Below are positions 25,901 to 34,069 of a DNA stretch of 52,377 bases, piece by piece. The translations under genes were made by a program, and so were the position numbers. How positions within the stretch are numbered: position 1 is the first letter of the stretch; each line of letters opens with the position of its first letter. Below the pieces are notes generated by a model. That model saw only the letters and a program-made list of their open reading frames with translations, searched no databases and was not told the origin of the DNA. The stretch is from Dyadobacter bucti (GTDB lineage Bacteria; Bacteroidota; Bacteroidia; Cytophagales; Spirosomataceae): contig NZ_SWFP01000017.1 of the NCBI RefSeq assembly GCF_005869225.1, positions 1 through 52,377 on the forward strand, read 5' to 3'.

Positions 25901-26353
25901 TTACTGGTTTTGATTTATTGTTTTTATTTTTCGGTTCATTATTTCCATGGCATTTAAAAAATACCTTTCCAGAACTTTTAATTCTTCTGTTGAAAATGTA
26001 GCAAACAAGTTTTCGGTATTGGTCTGGAAATCTTCGTAAAGAGGTTTTAACAGCGCTGCTATTTTATTTGTATCCGGTACGATGATCACTTTTCTGCGGT
26101 CAGTTTTATCCGGCTTCCGTTCCACCAATTTTTTCTTTTCAAAACGGTCTATCAGGCTCGTGGTAGCGCCCGTCGTCAGCCCTGTTATAGCGGAAAACTC
26201 TCCGGCAGTCATTTCCCCCCGCTGGATCAAGAAACCTAAATATTTATGGTCAGTGCCCGACATACCTGCTTTTCTGCCGATGGCTTCGTGCATCTGTATG
26301 GAGGTATAGGCAAATTGCTGGCTTAGTTTTCGGATTTCTTCCAGAGCGGACAT
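25901..26353 (-). CDS. MarR-family transcriptional regulator
   Basis: The 150-aa protein carries a MarR winged helix: GEMTAGEFSAITGLTTGATT as the HTH, SLIDRFEKKKLVERK and the wing DKTDRRKVIIV. N- and C-terminal helices supply dimerisation. It sits 3 bp upstream of arr in one operon and has duplicated operator half-sites directly in front of its ATG, which suggests an autoregulated repressor of the arr operon. The ligand is not evident; a rifamycin-like or other planar compound would be logical (inference). Confidence 0.88.
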   Translation of the reverse strand: MSALEEIRKLSQQFAYTSIQMHEAIGRKAGMSGTDHKYLGFLIQRGEMTAGEFSAITGLTTGATTSLIDRFEKKKLVERKPDKTDRRKVIIVPDTNKIAALLKPLYEDFQTNTENLFATFSTEELKVLERYFLNAMEIMNRKIKTINQNQ

Positions 26354-26354
26354 A

Positions 26355-26390
26355 TATCTTGATTGTTAATTATCTTGATTGTAAAGATAA
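26355..26390 (-). promoter_or_regulatory. Candidate MarR operator
   Basis: TATCTTGATTGT occurs twice (26355-26366, 26371-26382) with a 16-bp period. The second copy also forms an inverted repeat TTATCTT (26370-26376) / AAGATAA (26384-26390) around 7 bp. The elements start 2 bp upstream of the marR ATG (26353), where bound protein would block transcription or initiation. Confidence 0.55.
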
Positions 26391-26456
26391 ATAAATGACG
26401 CTGGATCTTCTAAAAAATCCTGAAAAACTGCCTTCAAAGCTGTGAACTCGGCCCGT

Positions 26457-27293
26457 TCAGCTGTTCAGCCAGGAATTACGGAAGTCGGAGAAATTCATGC
26501 CGGTTTTGGATTTAAAAAATTTACTGAATGAGGACGGATCTTCGAATCCCAGCTCCAATGCAATTTCCTTCATTCGCCCGGCGTTGGTCAGCGCTTTTCG
26601 TTTGGCTTCGAGCAGTAGCCGCTGCTGTATGTGGTAGCTCGCCGAATGCCCCGATGCCCTTTTAACGACCTCACTCAGATAGTTGGAAGTCACCGCCAGA
26701 TCTGCGGCATAAGCTGAAACCTGTTTTTGCCGGCGGAAATTCCGGTCCAGCAGCTTCATGAATCTGTTAAAAACGATCTGATCGTTTCCCGGAAGGCGCG
26801 GGAGCGCGTCGGTATCGAACCTGCGCGAGAAGTAGGCGACCAGGATTTTGAGAAGGCCGTGCAGCATGTCGGCCCTCAGCCTTTGCTGGTTCCTGTATTC
26901 CCAGATGATCGTGTCGATGACGTTCTCGATGTCCATTTGTGTGCCTGCGTTAAACCGCGCCACCAGCAGGCGTTTGCCCCGGCTGGTGTGGTTCAGGGCG
27001 GGAGGTAAACTTGCAAAGGCACTGCCTGCACAAAGAAATTCTTCCGAAAAGGCAATTTTATAGCCTACGAGCTCCCGTTCCGGGGTAATCCGGTGGATTT
27101 GCCCGGGGAAAAGACAGTAAAGCGTATTATCCAGGATCTGTCGCTTTTCCAGGTCTATCATAAATGCCCCCTTGCCCTTTTTGATCCAGATCATCTCGAA
27201 TATTTCCGATTGGTGATATCCGCCGCCGGAAGAGCCGGGTATACGCCCGTAGATGTCCAGACATTCTGCATGGAAAGGCTGTTCAGATGTCAT
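26457..27293 (-). CDS. AraC-family transcriptional regulator
   Basis: The 278-aa protein has an N-terminal cupin-like sensing domain (FEMIWIKKGKGAFMIDLEK, then YCLFPGQIHRI) and a C-terminal AraC double HTH (about 180-275; LAVTSNYLSEVVKRASGHSA, ALELGFEDPSSFSKFFKSKT, GMNFSDFR). It is 21 bp downstream of a second, related AraC gene, and the two probably form a tandem operon. No enzyme gene is adjacent on the same strand, so the targets are probably elsewhere. The ligand is unknown. Confidence 0.85.
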   Translation of the reverse strand: MTSEQPFHAECLDIYGRIPGSSGGGYHQSEIFEMIWIKKGKGAFMIDLEKRQILDNTLYCLFPGQIHRITPERELVGYKIAFSEEFLCAGSAFASLPPALNHTSRGKRLLVARFNAGTQMDIENVIDTIIWEYRNQQRLRADMLHGLLKILVAYFSRRFDTDALPRLPGNDQIVFNRFMKLLDRNFRRQKQVSAYAADLAVTSNYLSEVVKRASGHSASYHIQQRLLLEAKRKALTNAGRMKEIALELGFEDPSSFSKFFKSKTGMNFSDFRNSWLNS

Positions 27294-27314
27294 AGGATCA
27301 GTGTTTTTTTGATA

Positions 27315-28127
27315 CTACATGATTTGGTATGCCCGCTTGTATTCCGAAAATGTCATCCCGGCTTTATTACGGAAAAATTTGCTGAAATGCGCCATATCCC
27401 TGAAACCAAGTCCGTAAGCAACTTCCTTCATACTGGCATGAGAGCTGATTGCCGCTTGCTTGGCTGCCCGGATGGTCTGTTCGTAAATATGGTGGCTTGC
27501 AGGATGGCCCGACACTTTGCGAACGGTTTCGGTCAATACATCCGTTTTTACCGACAGGGCTGCGGCGTATTCCTGAATTCCCTTTCTGTCCGTTCCGCAT
27601 TCGCTGACGAGTTTCATAAACCGTTGAAACAGCCGGTTGTCGTCATTTTCAGGCGCCGGTGACTCCGGTTGTTGAAAAAGGCGCGAAATAGAAACGAGGA
27701 GTACTTTCAAAAGTCCGGGGACCAGCATATCGCCGCTGTGGAAGTTACGGCATTCGCGCGACAGGTTGATGATCAGCCGCTCAATAGCGATACTGTTTTT
27801 GGCAAGGGTAGATGTTGCCGAAATCGGCTGTCCGGGCTGGTAACCGGGACTGGACGCGAACGGGTAAAAATGCCGGCACCCTGTCAACAGCAGCATTTCT
27901 TCCGGAAAGGATACCGAATAACCACTGCAGTTCTGGCCGAAGGTCGGATTTGGGGCGCTTCCTGGAGGCAGGACAAACAGCTGCCGCATGTTTTTGTCCA
28001 TGGAATTAACGGTCCACAATATGCGGTATGAAGTAGCGCGGCTTTCCGGAAACTCGGCCCAGGTTTGGACTTGCTGCACCTGGAGCAGACTTGCCCCGGC
28101 ATGCAAAGACGAAACTTCCCCGGTCAT
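27315..28127 (-). CDS. AraC-family transcriptional regulator (paralogue of the neighbour)
   Basis: The 270-aa protein aligns end to end with the AraC protein encoded just downstream: a divergent N-terminal cupin-like domain (VNSMDKNMRQLFVLPPGS, then GYSVSFPEEMLLLTG) and a C-terminal double HTH (about 170-267; LSVKTDVLTETVRKVSGHPA, YGLGFRDMAHFSKFFRNKA, GMTFSEYKR). The start ATG overlaps the stop of a small upstream frame by 4 bp. Tandem duplication of an AraC gene followed by divergence of the sensing domain is the simplest history. Confidence 0.82.
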   Translation of the reverse strand: MTGEVSSLHAGASLLQVQQVQTWAEFPESRATSYRILWTVNSMDKNMRQLFVLPPGSAPNPTFGQNCSGYSVSFPEEMLLLTGCRHFYPFASSPGYQPGQPISATSTLAKNSIAIERLIINLSRECRNFHSGDMLVPGLLKVLLVSISRLFQQPESPAPENDDNRLFQRFMKLVSECGTDRKGIQEYAAALSVKTDVLTETVRKVSGHPASHHIYEQTIRAAKQAAISSHASMKEVAYGLGFRDMAHFSKFFRNKAGMTFSEYKRAYQIM

Positions 28128-28312
28128 TTTTTTACGCTGTAAGGAAATTGGATATTCTTTTGGGTATGCAGCGTGAACGATGGTGTCACAACGCAGATAG
28201 CCGGTCTCTGCCTTGTCACATTGCGGTTCCGGGAGTTAAAGTACATCTGCGTGCCCGGCGATGCCGGGGCCGCGGGGAGCGTAGCCGTCAGCAGTGAGGA
28301 GATGGTTTTCAT
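28124..28312 (-). CDS. Possible short upstream frame overlapping the AraC start
   Basis: A 62-codon frame ends in an ATGA overlap with the AraC gene at 28127. It begins MKTISSLLTATLPAAPASPG and contains no domain I recognise. The overlap would permit translational coupling, and no other gene covers the stretch. Against it: no ribosome binding site is visible and the composition is unremarkable. It could be a leader peptide or chance. Confidence 0.25.
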   Translation of the reverse strand: MKTISSLLTATLPAAPASPGTQMYFNSRNRNVTRQRPAICVVTPSFTLHTQKNIQFPYSVKK

Positions 28313-28424
28313 GATAAATTGTCTGAGTTAAAGTTGAGCTGTTAATTATCATTATTTCCAATTTTATGCCAATTAGTTAAAATATTGATTAGTAGTGTTT
28401 TGTGTAATATTAAAAATCTGATTT

Positions 28425-28475
28425 ATTGTTGAAATACCAACAATACAGTCTGCTGATTAACGATATTTCAACAAT
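28425..28475. repeat. Long inverted repeat with a nested alternative hairpin
   Basis: ATTGTTGAAATA (28425-28436) and TATTTCAACAAT (28464-28475) are perfect 12-bp inverted arms separated by 27 bp. The spacer begins with CAACAAT (28438-28444), which can instead pair with ATTGTTG of the first arm (6-nt loop). The element lies between the end of the sigma-54 activator gene and the AraC operon. It could be three operator half-sites, a terminator, or competing RNA hairpins. Confidence 0.5.
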
Positions 28476-28539
28476 CGTACGGGATCTCGAACGTTTACAT
28501 GGTTAGAAAAAGTACCAGCAGCTGATTGCCGAGGCCCAA

Positions 28540-30594
28540 TCAGTAATTCAGATCGAGTTTGCTGATGCCCAGTTTTTTGATCTTCGAATTCAAAGTACCA
28601 ACTTTCAGGTCCAGAATTTCCGCCGCACCGCCGGGACCAAATATTTTGCCGTTACATTTATTGAGAATCTCTATAATGTGGCTCCGTTCATTTTCTTCAA
28701 AAGTCTTGACGGCGAGCGAGCCGGAGTTCTTGTCTTGGCTGACGTTTTTCCTACCGGGCAAATGCATTTCAGACAACACATTCCCTGTCGCCATAATGAT
28801 GCTGCGCTCGATCACATGTTCCAGTTCCCGGACATTGCCCGGCCAGGTGTAGGCCATTAGCTCGTCCATTGCCTCACTGGTGATCCGGTTGATGCGCCGG
28901 CCGACGTTCTTGGCATACTTGTTCAAAAAGAACCTTGCGAGCGCTGGGATATCCTCTTGATGTTCGCGCAGGGGCGGGAGCACGATGGGAAACACGTTCA
29001 GCCGGTAAAACAAATCACTCCGGAACCGTCCTTCCTGCACTTCCTTCTGCAGATCGCGGTTGGTGGCCGCGATCAGGCGCACGTCGACCTTGATCGTCTC
29101 TCTTCCGCCGACCCGCTCGAACTCCCGCTCCTGAATGGCCCGAAGAAGCTTCACCTGCATTTCAAGCGGCATTTCCCCGACCTCGTCCAAAAACAGAGTG
29201 CCATGATTGGCCAGCTCGAATTTTCCTACCCTTTTCTCTGTGGCACCGGTAAAGCTTCCCCGCTCATGGCCGAACAGTTCACTTTCCACGAGGCTGGGCG
29301 GCAATGCGGCGCAATTCACCTTCACCATAAGCTTGTTGCCGCGCCTGGACGCATCGTGAATGGTCCTTGCGATCAGCTCCTTTCCTGTGCCCGTTTCTCC
29401 CATCAGCAGCACGGTGCTGTTGGTGACTGAAACCTGTGAAAGCATATTGAACACCTTCTGCATTTCAGGTCCTGTGCCGATCATGCGGTTTTGGGAGTAA
29501 CCGGCCTTCGCCTCCTCCTGCAAATAATGCTTTTCGTCTTCCAGCTGCTCTTTGTACCGGTTTATTTCTACCAGTTGCGCTTCGATACGTTCATTGGCAA
29601 TGATATTGGATACGGCCGTCGCAAAGTGATGGGAGAGGCGGGCCAGCAGGCTGAGGTGCCTGGGCAGAAAGGCTCCGTCATGCTCCGCAAGCAAAACGAG
29701 CGAGCCAATGATCTCATTCTTGTTCTTCAATCTCACACATGCCACCTCCCGGATCCCGGACCTCAATATAAATTCGATGTGCGGCTGGTGCATCCGTCCG
29801 AGTGCTTCGTGATTGAAAAGCACCGGTTCATTTGTAGCCAATGCAATGTTGTGCATTCCGTCCTGGATGGGAAACTCGGCCGCTTCCACGGACTTCCAGT
29901 CGGGATGCTGCTGGGTTTTGGTATTGTCCCTGGCGAAAACTTTGTACGTGCCCTTGCTGAAATCATAGCAGGAAATGCAGATATCCGAAAATGACAGAAC
30001 AGTTTGCAGCAACTGTTTGACGGCGGGCAGCAACTCCCTTTTTTCCCGCACCGAGTTCATGGCACTGCTGATTTCCAGAAGCAGCTGATTTTCCTCGTCG
30101 CGGCGTCTGATCTCCATCGCCGCGAGTATATTGGCCATTCCTTTTGCCAGCTGGAATGTGATCTGCTGGAGCAATGAAATGTGTGCGCTGGTAAAATGCC
30201 CTTCGTGGTGCGACATGAGCACCAGCTGGCCCACCACTTCGTTGCCGTCCAGCAGTTTGAGATGCAGCATCTGCCTGACGCCCATCTGATATACCACCTT
30301 TGCCCACGGAATACCATCTCTGACCAGGTCGGCTACATTGGTAAGCTCCGGTAAGTGCGATTTGCGGCGAAGGTTCATATCCGGATAGTCGTGGTTGGCC
30401 ATTGCGCGGAACAGGGGGTCGTTCAGGCGCTCCGGCAGCACGTCGTAGCTGAACATACGGTACGCTTGCTTTTCACGAACGTAGAGCAGCAGGTTGTTTT
30501 CTTCATACGGAATATAGCGGCGCAGGTCAACATCAATAATTTTCTGAAAATCTTCCTTCGTACGGATCCCGATCAACCGGTTGTTTAGCGCCAT
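28540..30594 (-). CDS. Sigma-54-dependent activator, GAF-AAA+-HTH (downstream part of a split gene)
   Basis: The 684-aa frame contains GAF-like sensing sequence (about 1-330, with a MEIRRRDEENQLLLEISSAM linker helix), an AAA+ sigma-54 interaction domain with Walker A GETGTGKE (about 399-406), the sigma-54 contact loop as GSFTGA (about 445-450; usual form GAFTGA), Walker B GTLFLDEVGE, and a Fis-like HTH at the end (GGAAEILDLKVGTLNSKIKK). It should remodel sigma-54 RNA polymerase in response to a GAF ligand. Upstream, the same frame continues after a TAG at 30634-30636 into the GAF-containing 193-aa frame, so the ATG at 30594 is probably internal. Without the first GAF domain it might be deregulated or silent. 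Confidence 0.85.
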   Translation of the reverse strand: MALNNRLIGIRTKEDFQKIIDVDLRRYIPYEENNLLLYVREKQAYRMFSYDVLPERLNDPLFRAMANHDYPDMNLRRKSHLPELTNVADLVRDGIPWAKVVYQMGVRQMLHLKLLDGNEVVGQLVLMSHHEGHFTSAHISLLQQITFQLAKGMANILAAMEIRRRDEENQLLLEISSAMNSVREKRELLPAVKQLLQTVLSFSDICISCYDFSKGTYKVFARDNTKTQQHPDWKSVEAAEFPIQDGMHNIALATNEPVLFNHEALGRMHQPHIEFILRSGIREVACVRLKNKNEIIGSLVLLAEHDGAFLPRHLSLLARLSHHFATAVSNIIANERIEAQLVEINRYKEQLEDEKHYLQEEAKAGYSQNRMIGTGPEMQKVFNMLSQVSVTNSTVLLMGETGTGKELIARTIHDASRRGNKLMVKVNCAALPPSLVESELFGHERGSFTGATEKRVGKFELANHGTLFLDEVGEMPLEMQVKLLRAIQEREFERVGGRETIKVDVRLIAATNRDLQKEVQEGRFRSDLFYRLNVFPIVLPPLREHQEDIPALARFFLNKYAKNVGRRINRITSEAMDELMAYTWPGNVRELEHVIERSIIMATGNVLSEMHLPGRKNVSQDKNSGSLAVKTFEENERSHIIEILNKCNGKIFGPGGAAEILDLKVGTLNSKIKKLGISKLDLNY

Positions 30595-30633
30595 AATAGC
30601 CTCATTTTCCGCATCGCGCCGCCGGATTTCTTC

Positions 30634-31215
30634 CTACCTCAGGAAACTGACGGTGGATTTGGCAATGATGGGCGCAGCACTTTGCAGTATTGGGTACACA
30701 TGCGGGTTAAATGTATTTTCGTTTTCGGAAAAAAAGCAGAGCATACCGATTGCCCCACTTTCAGCTGGCAGGGAAATGGCCAGGACCTCATTCAGCCCCG
30801 ATTCTCGGATGATCGGAATGTGGGTGGGCGCGTCCGATTTGTCGGCATAATCGGAGATCCGGATCACCACCGGCTCGGTAGTAGCGAGAACGACATTGTT
30901 AATACCGTCGTCGACGGCAAAATCATGGTGGGAAATCCAGTTGAAAAGCGGATGGTCCCTGAGTTTCGACACCGGATCTATCACATAGGGCCTCAAAGTT
31001 GTCCGATTGTCACTGCAAAGGAGTAGTGAACAATGACTGAACGGGAAGAAACGTCTGAACTGCTCGTGGATATTCGTAATGAGCTCTTCCTTTGTTCGGG
31101 ACATGAGCAGGGTCGAATGAAATGCGAGCAGCAGGTCCTGTTTTTTTTCATTCTCAATATCCATTCCGGCATTCATAAAAGGCTGCGATGTTCGGGGTGA
31201 GTAGACTAAAAGCAC
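30634..31215 (-). CDS. GAF-domain N-terminal part of the split sigma-54 activator
   Basis: This 193-aa frame holds one GAF-like domain (about 40-190; HCSLLLCSDNRTTLRP, AVDDGINNVVLATTEPVVI, GLNEVLAISLPAESGAIGML). The natural start may be the MDIENEKKQDL methionine at about residue 18. It ends at TAG (30636-30634). The next 13 codons (EEIRRRDAENEAI) continue in frame into the 684-aa activator and form the same kind of linker helix that follows its second GAF domain. So the parts are one 891-codon gene broken by a single nonsense codon. Confidence 0.8.
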   Translation of the reverse strand: MLLVYSPRTSQPFMNAGMDIENEKKQDLLLAFHSTLLMSRTKEELITNIHEQFRRFFPFSHCSLLLCSDNRTTLRPYVIDPVSKLRDHPLFNWISHHDFAVDDGINNVVLATTEPVVIRISDYADKSDAPTHIPIIRESGLNEVLAISLPAESGAIGMLCFFSENENTFNPHVYPILQSAAPIIAKSTVSFLR

Positions 31216-31301
31216 CCTAATTTAGCATAAATTCGTCAATCGACGTACCTTTTAAACATCGGCAGCGGCCTGAATGGATGATGGAAAAAATTGGAAACTA
31301 T

Positions 31302-31325
31302 TTGCCCTTGCAATGGCAAGGGCAA
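31302..31325 (-). terminator. Probable terminator of the hydrolase gene
   Basis: TTGCCCTTGC (31302-31311) and GCAAGGGCAA (31316-31325) form a perfect 10-bp stem with a 4-nt loop, 23 bp after the hydrolase stop. On the minus strand a T-rich stretch follows. It would separate the hydrolase from the sigma-54 activator gene downstream. Confidence 0.6.
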
Positions 31326-31348
31326 CGTTTTGAACAGGCATGTATCGG

Positions 31349-32125
31349 TCAGTAGTTTTTAATCCAGTCGAGAATGTAGTTGGCATCGTTTTCCCAGCCG
31401 GGCTGTGCGAGCAGGTGGTGATTGCGGCCTGGGAATTCTTTGTATTCCAGAACCGAGCCGTTTTGTTTGTAACGATGGTAATTGCGGTTGTTCAAATGAG
31501 CGGGAATAATGTTGTCGAGGCTTCCCGAGGTAAGCAGCAGCGGAGCGTGCGGTTTATCAAAATCTACGTGCGCAGCGCTTGTAAGGCCACCACGTGCGAC
31601 CCGCTTTGATTCAGGTGCCGTAAAATCATCGTATGCCTTTTGCTGAGCTTCGAGCGGCATTTCGTTCACAAACGCATATTGCCACGTTTCAAATGGCATG
31701 AGATAGGTTTCGTCCAGGGAAGTAAAAAGCCCCAAAGCACCCCAGGTCGATTTCAGGAATGAGAATTCATAAGGGATGATCCCCTGCGGAGGAACAGAGT
31801 GTATCGCGACGGCGGCCGCAGCAAGGTCCCGGTTAAGTAAAATTTGGGTGATCAGCCCCCCGAGGGAGTGTCCGATGATGATGGGCTTTTCAGGCAAACC
31901 TCTGGCGATGTCGGCGTAGTGGTCGATCAGTTCTGCCAGGGTAAGTTTGGCCAGGTCGGTATCATGTGGCTGGCGCGCGCGGAGCTCGGCGGCAGTTCCG
32001 TCTTTAAAAGGCCAAGGGGGGGCAATCGTTGTGTAGCCACGGTTTTCGAAGTAAACCTTCCATTCGTCCCAGCAATGGTGTGTTACAAAGGCCCCGGTTA
32101 AAAAAAGCACAGTTTTCGTTTTCAT
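31349..32125 (-). CDS. Alpha/beta hydrolase
   Basis: The frame opens at 32236, but Met at 32125 starts the fold correctly (MKTKTVLFLTGAFVTHHCW), leaving 258 aa. It has the nucleophile elbow GHSLGG, a candidate acid in SGSLDNIIP and a His in GRNHHLLAQPGW, so a full triad. The lid region is short. The protein lacks a signal peptide. Enzymes of this general type include esterases and lactonases; the exact substrate cannot be read from sequence. It is monocistronic with its own terminator. Confidence 0.82.
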   Translation of the reverse strand: MKTKTVLFLTGAFVTHHCWDEWKVYFENRGYTTIAPPWPFKDGTAAELRARQPHDTDLAKLTLAELIDHYADIARGLPEKPIIIGHSLGGLITQILLNRDLAAAAVAIHSVPPQGIIPYEFSFLKSTWGALGLFTSLDETYLMPFETWQYAFVNEMPLEAQQKAYDDFTAPESKRVARGGLTSAAHVDFDKPHAPLLLTSGSLDNIIPAHLNNRNYHRYKQNGSVLEYKEFPGRNHHLLAQPGWENDANYILDWIKNY

Positions 32126-32465
32126 GATTATATGGTTAGATGGATTCTTCCACCACGGTGCGGGCGTGATGGAACGGGCTATGACAGATATTTGCGGATT
32201 ACAGGTCAAAGGCGAAATTAGGCGAAGCAAATGCACGCTTCAATGGCTGTTTTGCGGTAGTGGTTGTACATTTTAAGAATGCGGCGCTTGTTGGGAAAAA
32301 GAAATAACAGCCGCGCATTGCCAGAAGCATAGTCCGTCAGCGAAGTATCCTTTCCGCTCGGCTTTGCGCATTCGCAGTCATTCTCCGGGCTTTTTAAATT
32401 AAAACCAACTTTACGCTATCAGAATGTCGCGGTACTTTGAATTGATCTAACAGCTGTAAACGAAA
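32126..32465. other. Intergenic region between two leftward genes
   Basis: This stretch must hold the promoter of the hydrolase gene, but no TAnnTTTG box stands out on the minus strand. No frame with recognisable protein features and no strong repeat was seen. Confidence 0.4.
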
Positions 32466-32495
32466 AAACGGCAGTAGCCCACGCCACTGCCGTTT
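32466..32495 (-). terminator. Intrinsic terminator of the SDR gene at 32514
   Basis: AAACGGCAGT (32466-32475) and ACTGCCGTTT (32486-32495) form a perfect 10-bp stem with a 10-nt loop. On the minus strand the stem runs straight into TTTTTTCG, a textbook U-tract, 18 bp after the SDR stop. Confidence 0.85.
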
Positions 32496-32513
32496 CCGTC
32501 AAATATGTTACAC

Positions 32514-33374
32514 TCACAGTAACTCACCCATCCCGAACACGGTCAATCCTTTGGCAAATTGTTCGGCTACGGCCTGGTTGGCGGCTTCAATATATTGGCC
32601 GGTAATCGGGTCGACCACGGTTCGTAATGGCCGGGTGCCTTTTGGCGTGCCGATCAGTTTTACAATGGCGTCGGCCACATCCTGCGGGTTTGGGTTTTTA
32701 GCCTGCATCTCTCCGCCCAATGTCGCTATCATTTTGTTGGGGATATCGGCAATGGCGCCGTACCCTTCAGCTACTGCCTGGTCAGAGGCCGGGTTGTTCT
32801 TTTGCTGCATTTCGGTCGGGAAAGCGCCTGGCTCCACAATGGCCACATCAATGCCTAGGCGCTTTACCTCGTAATGCAGGCCCTCGCTGATTCCTTCCAG
32901 CGCAAATTTGGAGGCCGCGTAAATGGTAGCGAACGGGAAGGATACCCGCCCGAAGCCGCTGGTCACGTTAATGATCAGTCCGTCAGCCTGTTTGCGCATG
33001 GCTGGCAGCACTTGCTTGATCAGTCGCCAGGGCGCGTAAACGTTGATATCAAACGTGGTATGCACATCTGCCGTGGTATAGCTCTCGGCCACCCCGGTCA
33101 TGCCGTAACCGGCGTTGTTTACCAGCACATCAATAGTGCCTTCTTTGGTCAGAATGGTTTCAACGGCTTGCTTCACACTTTGCTCGTCGGTCAGGGTAAC
33201 GTCCAGAACGGTCACGTTCTCCACAGCTGCAAGGGCCTCGGCTTTATCGGCATTACGGCCCTGGGTATCGCGCATCGTGGCGTATACTTGGTGTCCCGCT
33301 ACGGCTGCGCTATGGGCGGTAAGCCAGCCAAAACCACTATTTGTTCCGGTTATCAATACGATCTTTTTGCTCAT
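32514..33374 (-). CDS. Short-chain dehydrogenase/reductase
   Basis: The frame opens at 33428, but Met at 33374 (MSKKIVLITG) is the natural start and gives 286 aa. Motifs are TGTNSGFG (9-16), NNAG (86-89), Ser139, Tyr152 and Lys156 (YAASK). The extended C-terminus (TVVDPITGQYIEAAN) is typical of retinol-dehydrogenase-like SDRs. NAD(P)-dependent oxidoreduction of an unknown substrate is expected. The gene lies downstream of a Crp-like regulator on the same strand, and a near-palindromic site found in front of both genes sits 55 bp before its ATG, so it is probably a direct target. A strong terminator closes the unit. Confidence 0.85.
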   Translation of the reverse strand: MSKKIVLITGTNSGFGWLTAHSAAVAGHQVYATMRDTQGRNADKAEALAAVENVTVLDVTLTDEQSVKQAVETILTKEGTIDVLVNNAGYGMTGVAESYTTADVHTTFDINVYAPWRLIKQVLPAMRKQADGLIINVTSGFGRVSFPFATIYAASKFALEGISEGLHYEVKRLGIDVAIVEPGAFPTEMQQKNNPASDQAVAEGYGAIADIPNKMIATLGGEMQAKNPNPQDVADAIVKLIGTPKGTRPLRTVVDPITGQYIEAANQAVAEQFAKGLTVFGMGELL

Positions 33375-33428
33375 CTTCTTTACTTTTAATTGAATGAGCA
33401 AAGGTTGAAAACGGCAACAAAAAAGCAT

Positions 33429-33442
33429 TTATCATTTGGTAA
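33429..33442 (-). promoter_or_regulatory. Operator copy 1 (upstream of SDR)
   Basis: TTATCATTTGGTAA reads as an imperfect palindrome and is identical at 13 of 14 positions to the site at 34056. The flanks are also shared (CAT before, AAAG after). It is centred about 60 bp upstream of the SDR ATG, next to the 3' end of the regulator gene. Confidence 0.6.
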
Positions 33443-33451
33443 AAAGCGACG

Positions 33452-34024
33452 CTAGCGGATATTACGGCGTATACGGCTGAGCGATTGCTGGGTGATGCCC
33501 AGGTAAGAGGCCACGTATGATAGCGGGATACGGTTGACAAGGTTGGGGAACGCTTCAATAAACGACAGGTACCGCGTGGTGGCGTCTTCCGAAACCAGCG
33601 GACTGCGCCGTTCCATGGCTAATGTAAGGCACTTTTTTACCATGTTGGCCTTCATCATGTCCCAGCCCACAATGGTGTCGGATATCTGGTCCCAGTTCTT
33701 TTTGTTGAAAACCAGCACCTTGCAGTCGGTCACGGCCTGCACATATTCCGACGCTACGATCTGCGATTCGAATTTCTGGTTATCGACCACAAAGTTGCCT
33801 TCATCCACAAAATAATTGGTGATTTCCTCACCCTTGTTGTTATAATAACAAAATCGGAACACGCCTTCCAACACGAATGCCACATACCGGGGCACCTTTC
33901 CGGCTTCCGACAGGTAGTCATCTTTTTTGAATTCGAGCATTTCAACCTTGCTCAGCAAAAACTCGATCTGCTGTTTGTTCAGGTCACCAAATTGCAGGAT
34001 AAGATTTATCAGCGCTTCCATCAT
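33452..34024 (-). CDS. Crp/Fnr-family transcriptional regulator
   Basis: This 190-aa protein has an N-terminal cyclic-nucleotide-binding-type beta barrel (about 20-120; KKDDYLSEAGKVPRYVAFVL, GEEITNYFVDEGNF) and a C-terminal HTH (about 150-190; RIPLSYVASYLGITQQSLSR). The phosphate-binding signature of true cAMP receptors is absent, as is usual for the Bacteroidota Crp-like branch, so the ligand is unknown. It precedes the SDR on the same strand, and both have the same near-palindromic element upstream. Autoregulation plus control of the SDR is the simple reading. Confidence 0.85.
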   Translation of the reverse strand: MMEALINLILQFGDLNKQQIEFLLSKVEMLEFKKDDYLSEAGKVPRYVAFVLEGVFRFCYYNNKGEEITNYFVDEGNFVVDNQKFESQIVASEYVQAVTDCKVLVFNKKNWDQISDTIVGWDMMKANMVKKCLTLAMERRSPLVSEDATTRYLSFIEAFPNLVNRIPLSYVASYLGITQQSLSRIRRNIR

Positions 34025-34055
34025 CTAAAAATAGTACACATGAGGGGGCATTCAT

Positions 34056-34069
34056 TTATCATATGGTAA
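34056..34069 (-). promoter_or_regulatory. Operator copy 2 (upstream of the Crp-like gene)
   Basis: TTATCATATGGTAA is a palindrome apart from one T/G pair and lies 32 bp upstream of the regulator ATG. With copy 1 it defines a 14-bp site TTATCATWTGGTAA preceded by CAT and followed by AAAG. Confidence 0.6.

Noticed and set aside
28124..28312. Bacteriocin or natural-product precursor peptide
   Set aside because: No leader motif, no core features and no processing or export genes nearby. Kept only as a low-confidence upstream frame.
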